Source: Pseudomonadota bacterium (lineage in GTDB: Bacteria > Pseudomonadota > Gammaproteobacteria > Xanthomonadales > Rhodanobacteraceae). Taken from it: 5,990 nucleotides of DNA. The position numbers were made by a program, and so were the translations under genes. The DNA is taken from contig JAJYMF010000368.1 in the NCBI GenBank assembly GCA_021787175.1, forward strand, positions 1 through 5,990. The letters run 5' to 3'. Below, piece by piece: positions 1-4,580 of this stretch. Numbering within the stretch: position 1 is the stretch's first letter; each line of letters starts with the position of its first letter. The notes beneath the pieces were generated by a model. That model was not told where the DNA came from. It searched no databases and worked only from the letters and a program-made list of their open reading frames with translations.

Positions 1-1063
1 CTTGGGTGACGTCGATCCTGCCGTGGTCTTCGACGTCCTGGATCTCATGCCCGGCGAGGGTGTAATAGCCGGGCGAGGTGTCGATCGGCGAGGTCGGCGT
101 CCACCGGCCGCTCTCCAGCGCGGCGGAAATGGTGAACGCCTTCATCACCGAGCCCGGCTCGAACACGTCGGTGACCGCGCGGTTGCGGCGCTGCGCGGCG
201 CTGGTGCCGTTGACGTTGTTGGGGTTGTACGAGGGCTGGTTGACCATGGCGAGGATCTCGCCGGTGCGCGCGTCGAGCACCACCATCGAGCCCGAACTGG
301 CCTGATGCGCCAGCACCGCCTCGGCCAGCTCGCGATAGGCGAGGTACTGGATGCGGCGGTCGATGGTCAGGGTCAGATCGCGTCCGGGCTGCGGCTCCTT
401 CAGCAGATCGACGTTCTCGACCACGTGGCCGAGGCGGTCGCGGATCACGCGCTTGAGGCCCGGCTTGCCGGCCAGCCAGCCGTCGAACGCCAGTTCGAGG
501 CCCTCCTGGCCGCGGTCGTCGATGTTGGTGAAGCCGATGACGTGCGCGCTGACCTCGCCCGACGGGTAGTAGCGGCGATACTCGCGCTGGCGGTTGACGC
601 CGGGGATGCCCATCGCCAGCACCGCTTCGGCCGCCTCCGGACTCATCTGTCGCTTGAGGTAGACGAACTCGCGGTCGTCGCGCTGCTCGAGCCGGCGCTG
701 CAGTTCGGCCGGATCGGCGCCCAGCGCCCTGGCCAGCTGCGGGATGCGGTCGGCATGCTGCAGCAGCACCTGCGGATTGGCCCACAGCGACTCGACCGGC
801 GTCGACACCGCCAGCGGCTCGCCGTTGCGGTCGAAGATGGTGCCGCGCGAGACCGGAATCGGCACCTCGCGCAGGAAGCGCGCATCGCCCTGCTCCTGCA
901 GGAATTTCTTGCGCACCACCTGCAGATCGATCGCGCGCGCGACCAGCCCCACCGAGGCCAGCGTCAGCAGCGTGGCCACCAGCGCCAGACGCCGGCGCGC
1001 GCTCGGCCCCTGGCTGCGATGCGGGCGCGGCGCGGACGCTTCGGGGCCGGGGCGCAGGCTCAT
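1..1063 (-). CDS. ftsI: Peptidoglycan D,D-transpeptidase FtsI (PBP3), N-terminal part, cut by left window edge
   Basis: Septum-specific class B penicillin-binding protein that cross-links peptidoglycan at the division site, anchored in the inner membrane with its catalytic domain in the periplasm. The window holds 354 codons plus one base. Residues 1-25 are a Pro/Arg-rich cytoplasmic tail and about 26-42 form a single membrane anchor. The PBP-dimer motif RGTIFDRNG is at 73-81, and the transpeptidase domain starts near 250. The active-site SxxK motif is visible as EPGSVMK with Ser305 and Lys308, almost the same position as Ser307 of E. coli FtsI. The SxN and KTG motifs lie beyond the edge. The ATG at 1063-1061 overlaps the ftsL stop (ATGA) and no strong ribosome site precedes it, so translation is probably coupled to ftsL. 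Family, order and motifs agree; the gene is identified with high confidence, but only about 60% of a usual length is present. Confidence 0.96.
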   Translation of the reverse strand, partial: MSLRPGPEASAPRPHRSQGPSARRRLALVATLLTLASVGLVARAIDLQVVRKKFLQEQGDARFLREVPIPVSRGTIFDRNGEPLAVSTPVESLWANPQVLLQHADRIPQLARALGADPAELQRRLEQRDDREFVYLKRQMSPEAAEAVLAMGIPGVNRQREYRRYYPSGEVSAHVIGFTNIDDRGQEGLELAFDGWLAGKPGLKRVIRDRLGHVVENVDLLKEPQPGRDLTLTIDRRIQYLAYRELAEAVLAHQASSGSMVVLDARTGEILAMVNQPSYNPNNVNGTSAAQRRNRAVTDVFEPGSVMKAFTISAALESGRWTPTSPIDTSPGYYTLAGHEIQDVEDHGRIDVTQ

Positions 1064-1332
1064 CGGCGGATCACCCGGATGTCCTGCGGCGGCGGATTGA
1101 TCATGCCCAGCTGCTGGCGTGCGACCTGCTCGATGCGCGCGGGGTCGGCCCAGGTCGCCTGCTCCAGCTCGAGCCGGCCGAATTCGACGTTCAGCGCGTC
1201 GCGCCGGTTCTGCAGCACGGTCAGGCGCATGAACAGCTCGCGGCTCTCGTTGCGCGACCACACCACCGCGATCGCGCTGGTCAGCATGGCGATCAGCAGC
1301 ACGCCGTCGAGCAGCAGCCACGGGCCCTTCAT
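1060..1332 (-). CDS. ftsL: Cell division protein FtsL
   Basis: Small bitopic divisome protein, 90 residues, that forms the FtsQLB scaffold and passes the activation signal to FtsW/FtsI. The start MKGPW is followed at once by a hydrophobic membrane segment at about 6-25. A periplasmic heptad-like coiled coil runs from about 27 to 60 and includes LNVEFGRLELEQATWADP, a stretch I recognise from short FtsL proteins of Xanthomonas relatives. The end, roughly 61-90, contains IEQVARQQLGM. The cytoplasmic tail is only about five residues, against roughly 34 in E. coli FtsL, which seems normal for this lineage. The ATG (1332-1330) overlaps the rsmH stop as ATGA and the stop overlaps the ftsI start as ATGA. 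The open frame continues upstream inside rsmH, so the start is set by the overlap, the length and the membrane segment. Position between rsmH and ftsI makes the assignment firm. Confidence 0.93.
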   Translation of the reverse strand: MKGPWLLLDGVLLIAMLTSAIAVVWSRNESRELFMRLTVLQNRRDALNVEFGRLELEQATWADPARIEQVARQQLGMINPPPQDIRVIRR

Positions 1333-2270
1333 GCGCGCTTCTCGGCGACGCGCAGCACCGCCGAGCGCGCGCGGGGGTTGGCGGCGATCTCGGCATCGCC
1401 GGGAAACTGCTTGCGTCCGACCGCGACCAGCGGCGGCGCGGCGGCGGCCGCCTGCGGCAGGCCGCGGCGCACGCGCTCGGGCTGCGGGCCGCGGATGAAC
1501 TGCTTGACCGCGCGGTCCTCCAACGAATGAAAGCTGATCACCGCCAGGCGCCCGCCCGGCCTGAGCACGGACACCGCGGCGACCAGTCCGCGCTGCAGCG
1601 CGTCGAGTTCGCCGTTGACGTGGATGCGCAGCGCCTGGAACGTGCGCGTCGCCGGATGCTTGCCGGGCTCGCGCCGGCCCAGCGTGCGCACGAGCAGCTC
1701 GGCCAGCTCGCCGGTGCGGGCCAGCGGCGCGGTCTCGCGGCGGGCGACGATCGCGCGGGCGATGCGCCGGCTCATGCGCTCGTCGCCGTAGCGCCACAGC
1801 ACGTCGGCGATCGTCTCCGCATCGACGCGCCCCAGAAACTCCGCCGCGCTCTCGCCCGCCGTGGGGTCCATGCGCATGTCCAGCGGCGCGTCGGTCATGA
1901 AGCTGAAGCCGCGCGCCGCCTCGTCCAGCTGCGGCGACGACACGCCCAGATCGAGCAGCACGCCGTCGAGGCCCGCGGCGGCCTCGCTCCAGTCGGCCAG
2001 ATCGGCGAAATTTCCGTGGCGGACGGCGACCCGCGGATCGGCGCCCAGCGTGTCGCGCGCGACGGCGATGGCGGCCGGGTCGCGGTCCATCAGCAGCAGG
2101 CGTCCGTGCGGACCGAGGCGTTCGAGGATCGCGGCGGCGTGGCCGCCGCGACCGTAGGTGCCGTCGAGATAGCGGCCGTCGGCGCGCACGGCAAGACCGG
2201 CAACGGTCTCGTCGAGCATCACCGGGATGTGCCGCCGCTCCCGCTCCGCCATCGCCGCCACCCCGTGCAT
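1329..2270 (-). CDS. rsmH: 16S rRNA (cytosine-1402-N4)-methyltransferase RsmH (MraW)
   Basis: S-adenosylmethionine-dependent methyltransferase of 313 residues, the usual length, acting in the cytoplasm on C1402 of 16S rRNA in the ribosomal P site. Family motifs seen in order: HIPVMLDE (14-21); the SAM-binding loop YLDGTYGRGGHA (34-45); MDRDP after the second strand; LLDLGVSSPQLD near 105-116; GFSF and PLDMRMD; KHPATRTFQALRIHVN; RPGGRLAVISFHSLEDR; and the C-terminal NPRARSAVLRVAEK. A run of five alanines near the C-terminus replaces a variable loop. The ATG at 2270 lies 12 nt after the mraZ stop and has GGAG at 2281-2278 with a 7-nt spacer. A second ATG at 2252 (MAERE) is possible but has a poorer site. 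The stop overlaps the ftsL start. All catalytic-family motifs appear intact. Confidence 0.97.
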   Translation of the reverse strand: MHGVAAMAERERRHIPVMLDETVAGLAVRADGRYLDGTYGRGGHAAAILERLGPHGRLLLMDRDPAAIAVARDTLGADPRVAVRHGNFADLADWSEAAAGLDGVLLDLGVSSPQLDEAARGFSFMTDAPLDMRMDPTAGESAAEFLGRVDAETIADVLWRYGDERMSRRIARAIVARRETAPLARTGELAELLVRTLGRREPGKHPATRTFQALRIHVNGELDALQRGLVAAVSVLRPGGRLAVISFHSLEDRAVKQFIRGPQPERVRRGLPQAAAAAPPLVAVGRKQFPGDAEIAANPRARSAVLRVAEKRA

Positions 2271-2282
2271 CCGTTGTCTCCG

Positions 2283-2729
2283 CTACAGCCTCAGTTCCGC
2301 CATGTCCTCGCTGATGTCGCCCTCGCCGATCGTCTGCCGGATCTTGGCGAGGTGCGCCTGCTCGCTCCACAACTCGAACTTGCCGCCCATGCCGAGCAGC
2401 ACCGCACGCTTCTCGATGCCGGCCGCGGCGCGCTGGCTGGCCGGCAGCAGCACGCGCCCGGCACTGTCGGGCTCCAGGTGCGCGGCGGCGCCGACCAGCT
2501 TCATCTGCAGCGCGCGATGCACCGCCTTGACGCTGGGCAGGGCGTTGACCTGATCGCGCACGCGCTCCCATTCGGCGAGCGGAAACAGCCACAGGCAGCC
2601 CTGCTCGAAGGGGTTGTAGGCGCAGACCAGACGATTGGCGCAGACCCGCGCGACCAGCTCCCGATAGGTGCTGGGGATGGCCAGCCGGCCCTTGTCGTCC
2701 ACGGTGATTGCGGTCTCGCCCTGAAACAC
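2283..2729 (-). CDS. mraZ: Transcriptional regulator MraZ
   Basis: DNA-binding protein of the AbrB/SpoVT-like swapped-hairpin fold, first gene of the dcw cluster. In E. coli it represses its own operon by binding repeats upstream of mraZ. I start it at the GTG of 2729-2727 (read MFQGETAITVDDKGR), giving 148 residues, the usual length. An in-frame GTG at 2747 would add six residues (MEKGGN) that are encoded by the Shine-Dalgarno sequence itself (AAGGTGG, 2740-2734) and would have no good ribosome site of its own. Both copies of the family D-x3-R motif are present: D11-R15 in the first half and D88-R92 in the second. NPFEQGCLWLFP and LLGMGGKFELWS are typical family strings. It is followed 12 nt later by rsmH. 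The leader carries four 10-nt-spaced repeats expected to be its operator. The identification is firm; autoregulation is inferred. Confidence 0.95.
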   Translation of the reverse strand: MFQGETAITVDDKGRLAIPSTYRELVARVCANRLVCAYNPFEQGCLWLFPLAEWERVRDQVNALPSVKAVHRALQMKLVGAAAHLEPDSAGRVLLPASQRAAAGIEKRAVLLGMGGKFELWSEQAHLAKIRQTIGEGDISEDMAELRL

Positions 2730-2766
2730 GTTCCCACCTTTTTCCACAAATTCACACCGATCGCCA
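2727..2766 (-). promoter_or_regulatory. Putative MraZ operator: four direct repeats with 10-nt period
   Basis: On the minus strand, four 10-nt units begin TGGCG (2766), TGTGA (2756), TGGAA (2746) and TGGGA (2736), each preceded by G and spaced exactly 10 nt apart. E. coli MraZ is known to bind TGGGN repeats separated by 5 nt in the mraZ leader, so the spacing matches although only the last unit is a perfect TGGG. The array starts at the last base of the predicted -10 and ends in the GTG start codon. It would therefore cover the transcription start and ribosome-binding site. Function is inferred from family knowledge. Confidence 0.75.
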
Positions 2767-2794
2767 CCTTAGTCTCAGGTTTTGCGACTGTCAA
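2766..2794 (-). promoter_or_regulatory. Predicted sigma70-type promoter of the mraZ/dcw operon
   Basis: The minus strand reads a perfect -35 TTGACA (2794-2789), a 17-nt spacer, then TAAGGT (2771-2766) as the -10, four of six matches to TATAAT. The transcription start would fall near 2758-2760, leaving a leader of about 30 nt before the mraZ GTG. An 8-bp palindrome AACCGGTT (2793-2800) overlaps the -35 upstream edge. The consensus -35, ideal spacing and position make this the best promoter in the window; it is a sequence prediction only. Confidence 0.75.
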
Positions 2795-2805
2795 CCGGTT
2801 TTTGC

Positions 2806-2841
2806 TTATGGATCAAGGAGAAAGGCGAAACTCGGGCGCAT
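2806..2841 (-). other. Possible 11-codon leader or small-protein ORF with perfect Shine-Dalgarno
   Basis: On the minus strand AGGAGG (2854-2849), a 7-nt spacer and ATG (2841-2839) open a frame reading MRPSFAFLLDP, ending TAA at 2808-2806. An upstream in-frame ATG at 2886 would lengthen it to 26 residues but has no ribosome site. The frame ends 12 nt before the mraZ -35, so it would have to be made from a transcript starting further upstream, for example read-through from the amidase. I recognise no family; it may be chance. Confidence 0.22.
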
Positions 2842-2875
2842 CTTCGAGCCTCCTGTGAAGAAGCCTTTGAAGATG
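2839..2875. repeat. 7-bp inverted repeat CATCTTC / GAAGATG around the mini-ORF ribosome site
   Basis: CATCTTC (2839-2845) and GAAGATG (2869-2875) are perfect inverted copies with a 23-nt loop. In a minus-strand transcript the stem would contain the mini-ORF ATG while the AGGAGG would sit in the loop. This could affect initiation, but the stem is AT-rich and weak. Confidence 0.3.
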
Positions 2876-2897
2876 ATTGAATCCATTGAGATCGATA

Positions 2898-2915
2898 CGG
2901 GACAAGCCGGTCCCG
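2898..2915. repeat. Short hairpin-forming inverted repeat
   Basis: CGGGAC (2898-2903) and GTCCCG (2910-2915) pair perfectly around a 6-nt loop. No run of T follows on the minus strand (TATCGATC) or plus strand (AAACC), so it is not a standard intrinsic terminator. It lies about 140 nt past the amidase stop. Confidence 0.35.
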
Positions 2916-2921
2916 AAACCG

Positions 2922-2933
2922 CCGCGATCGCGG
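2922..2933. repeat. 12-bp perfect palindrome CCGCGATCGCGG
   Basis: A perfect palindrome containing GCGATCGC, lying in the non-coding gap downstream of the amidase. In GC-rich DNA such a sequence can arise by chance. It could serve as a protein-binding or restriction-type site, but nothing nearby supports a role. Confidence 0.3.
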
Positions 2934-3017
2934 TATTCGGGCGTGCGCGGTGCTTGCCGGCGCGAGCGCAGGTGGTTCAGTTCATGCGCAACCGCTTCCG
3001 ACGTCCATGCGGCGCCG

Positions 3018-3035
3018 GATCACGACTCGGTGATC
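3018..3035. repeat. Short inverted repeat just after the amidase stop
   Basis: GATCAC (3018-3023) and GTGATC (3030-3035) pair around a 6-nt loop, beginning 18 nt after the amidase stop on the minus strand. No U-rich tail follows, so at most it is a weak or Rho-assisted 3' end structure. Confidence 0.3.
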
Positions 3036-3052
3036 GCTGCGGTGGTCCGCGC

Positions 3053-4465
3053 TCAGGGAAGCGCGGGCTCGACCGGATACGCCGGCGCGCCGTCCAGCGC
3101 CGCGGCGCAGACGCCGGCCAGTTCGAGCAGGCGCAGGTCCGAACCCGGCGGGCCGACGAACTGCAGGCCGGCCGGCAGGCCGTCGGGCAGCAGGCCCATC
3201 GGAATGCTGACCGCCGGGCAGCCGGCGAGGCTGGCGAACGCGGTGAGGTCGGCCTGCGAATCCGGCACCGGAGCGTCGAGCGCAAACGCGCCCTGCGGGG
3301 TGGTCGGCAGCACCAGCACGTCGACCTGCGCGAACAGCCGCCGCGCCTTGAGCTTGGCGGCATCCAGCATGCGGTCGGCGGCGACGTAGTCGGCGGCGCT
3401 CCTGCCGCGCGCGTAGTCGAGCATGGCGCGAAACGCGGGCGATGCCGGGTGCGCCGTGTCGGCGGCGAGATCGGCGGCATAGGTGTGCAGCATCTCCGCC
3501 TCCATCAGCAGCAGCCCGGCACGGCGCATGCGCGCATACGGCCAGTCGCTGAAGTCGACGCGCTGGCGCTCGCCCAGCTCGTGTTCGAGCCGCGCCAGGG
3601 CCGCGTCGAAAACGACCTGCATCGGCGCCTCGATGCCGGCGGCGGCGGGATCGGCGAGCACGCCGGTACGCAAACGGCCCGGCTCCCAGTCGGGCAGCGC
3701 CAGCGCCACGCGCCGCCGGCGCGAGCGCGGGTCGTCGGCGTCGTGGCCGGCCAGCACCTGCAGCAGCATGCTCAGATCGCCGACCTCGCGCGCCAGCAGG
3801 CCGACGCAATCGAGGCGCCGCGCCGCCGGCACCAGGCCGCGCGTGGAGATCTCGCCATGGGTCGGCTTGAGCGCGCAGACGCCGCAGTAGCTGGCCGGAA
3901 TGCGCACCGAGCCGAGGGTATCGGAGCCCAGCGCCGCCGCGACCATGCCGGTCGCCACCGCCACCGCCGAGCCGCCGGAGGAGCCGCCCGCCGTGTAGCC
4001 GATGCGATGCGGGTTGTGCGTGGCGCCGAAGTGCGGATTGGCGGTGACCGCGCCCAGCGCGCCCTCGTCCAGCGCGGTCTTGCCGAGGATCACGGCACCG
4101 GCGGCGCGCAGCCGCGCGACCGCGTCGGCGGCGTGCGCCGCGGCGTGGCCGCCGCGGCCGGGCAGTCCCGCGCGGGTCGGCCAGCCGGCGATGTCGAAGT
4201 TGTCCTTGACCGCGACCGGAATGCCGTCGAGGCGGCCGAGCACGCCCTCGCGGCGGCGGCGCTCGGCGGCCTCGGTCTGCTCACGCACCAGCTCCGGTCG
4301 CACGTCGACGAAGGCATGCAGCAGCGGATCGAGCCGGGCCACGGTGTCGAGACTGATCTCCGCCAGCGCCGTCGCCGTCGTGCGGCCGCTGGCCAGTCCG
4401 TGCAGCAGCGGGAACAGGCCGGCGCGACGCAGTTGCGCGGCAGCGAGCGGTGACTCGGCATCCAT
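3053..4465 (-). CDS. Amidase-signature family hydrolase, substrate unknown
   Basis: A 470-residue amidase-signature (AS) enzyme, expected to hydrolyse a C-N amide bond in the cytoplasm; no signal peptide is seen. The whole Ser-cisSer-Lys triad is present: Lys87 in GIPVAVKDNFD, cis-Ser162 in GYTAGGSSGGSA and nucleophile Ser186 in GSDTLGSVRIPA. The Lys-Ser (75) and Ser-Ser (24) spacings equal those of fatty acid amide hydrolase. ALKPTHG follows, and the C-terminal half carries VLVLPTTPQGAF and GLPAGLQFVG, typical of the fold. I start it at ATG 4465 because GGGGAGG lies 7 nt before it; the ATG at 4471 directly abuts that site. It is not likely GatA of the tRNA amidotransferase, since gatB and gatC are not adjacent and GatA-specific strings are absent. 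Substrate cannot be told. It runs toward mraZ but lies 323 nt away, and is probably its own transcript. Confidence 0.88.
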   Translation of the reverse strand: MDAESPLAAAQLRRAGLFPLLHGLASGRTTATALAEISLDTVARLDPLLHAFVDVRPELVREQTEAAERRRREGVLGRLDGIPVAVKDNFDIAGWPTRAGLPGRGGHAAAHAADAVARLRAAGAVILGKTALDEGALGAVTANPHFGATHNPHRIGYTAGGSSGGSAVAVATGMVAAALGSDTLGSVRIPASYCGVCALKPTHGEISTRGLVPAARRLDCVGLLAREVGDLSMLLQVLAGHDADDPRSRRRRVALALPDWEPGRLRTGVLADPAAAGIEAPMQVVFDAALARLEHELGERQRVDFSDWPYARMRRAGLLLMEAEMLHTYAADLAADTAHPASPAFRAMLDYARGRSAADYVAADRMLDAAKLKARRLFAQVDVLVLPTTPQGAFALDAPVPDSQADLTAFASLAGCPAVSIPMGLLPDGLPAGLQFVGPPGSDLRLLELAGVCAAALDGAPAYPVEPALP

Positions 4466-4480
4466 CGTCATCCCTCCCCG
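4466..4480 (-). promoter_or_regulatory. Ribosome-binding site that decides the amidase start
   Basis: The minus strand reads a purine-rich GGGGAGGG ending at the ATG of 4471 and placed about 7 nt before the ATG of 4465. The spacing is right only for the second ATG, so translation most likely begins at 4465. Confidence 0.65.
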
Positions 4481-4513
4481 GCAAAGGCGCGATCATAACG
4501 CTCGCATTGCCGG
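4478..4513. repeat. 7-bp inverted repeat in the divergent amidase/ETF-QO promoter region
   Basis: CCGGCAA (4478-4484) and TTGCCGG (4507-4513) are perfect inverted copies, with arm centres 29 bp apart and a 22-nt loop. They bracket the amidase candidate -10 and cover the ETF-QO candidate -35. The layout suits a shared operator or looping site, but chance cannot be ruled out in GC-rich DNA. Confidence 0.35.
4492..4497 (-). promoter_or_regulatory. Candidate -10 box for the amidase gene
   Basis: TATGAT on the minus strand matches TATAAT at five of six bases and lies about 27 nt upstream of the amidase start. At 17 nt spacing the -35 would be TGTGGC, a poor match, so the promoter may be weak or need an activator. 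It lies inside the loop of the 4478-4513 inverted repeat. Confidence 0.4.
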
Positions 4514-4535
4514 CGCCACAGGGAAGCCGGACAAT
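4507..4535 (+). promoter_or_regulatory. Candidate promoter of the ETF-QO gene
   Basis: TTGCCG (4507-4512), a 17-nt spacer and GACAAT (4530-4535) give four of six matches at each box, with a start site near 4542 and a leader of roughly 40 nt. Its -35 coincides with one arm of the inverted repeat 4478-4513. This is a modest prediction. Confidence 0.35.
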
Positions 4536-4580
4536 CGAACGCCTGTTTGACCCCGCCCTGCACCCAGCCCGGAGCGCGCC

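Larger units (their letters stand above)
2730..3052. other. Intergenic region between amidase and mraZ, no confident gene
   Basis: This 323-base gap is visibly less GC-rich than its surroundings near 2740-2900. Its left part holds the mraZ promoter and operator. The middle holds an 11-codon frame with a strong ribosome site. The right part holds three short inverted repeats (2898-2915, 2922-2933, 3018-3035) with no following T tract on either strand. In Pseudomonas and Xanthomonas relatives the RNase P RNA gene can lie beside mraZ. I looked for its conserved GAGGAAAGTCC-type core here and did not see it. Confidence 0.7.

Noticed and set aside
2..1498. Long plus-strand open frame (about 498 codons) antisense to ftsI, ftsL and the end of rsmH
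   Set aside because: It mirrors genes with complete family motifs on the other strand. Long antisense frames are expected at this GC content, and its product is a low-complexity Arg/Ala/His-rich string with no recognisable domain.
1527..2858. Plus-strand open frame of 443 codons antisense to rsmH and mraZ, ending in the mraZ upstream region
   Set aside because: Arg/His/Gln/Ala-rich translation without motifs, covering two well-identified genes. The short piece from ATG 2808 to 2858 also lacks a ribosome site.
2898..2915. Intrinsic terminator for the amidase
   Set aside because: The 6-bp stem is not followed by a T-rich run on either strand, so it does not meet the usual criteria.
2770..3052. 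RNase P RNA gene (rnpB), which can lie beside mraZ in related bacteria
   Set aside because: The gap is too short for a whole copy plus the promoter, and the conserved GAGGAAAGTCC-type core is not seen on either strand.
2708..4453. Plus-strand open frame of 581 codons antisense to the amidase
   Set aside because: It starts inside mraZ coding and promoter sequence, has no domain, and lies opposite an amidase with intact triad and correct spacing. It is a GC-driven shadow frame.
3053..4465. GatA subunit of glutamyl-tRNA(Gln) amidotransferase
   Set aside because: The catalytic triad is common to the whole amidase family. There is no gatC or gatB neighbour, and sequence around the triad (VKDNFDIAG, DTLGSVR) differs from typical GatA.
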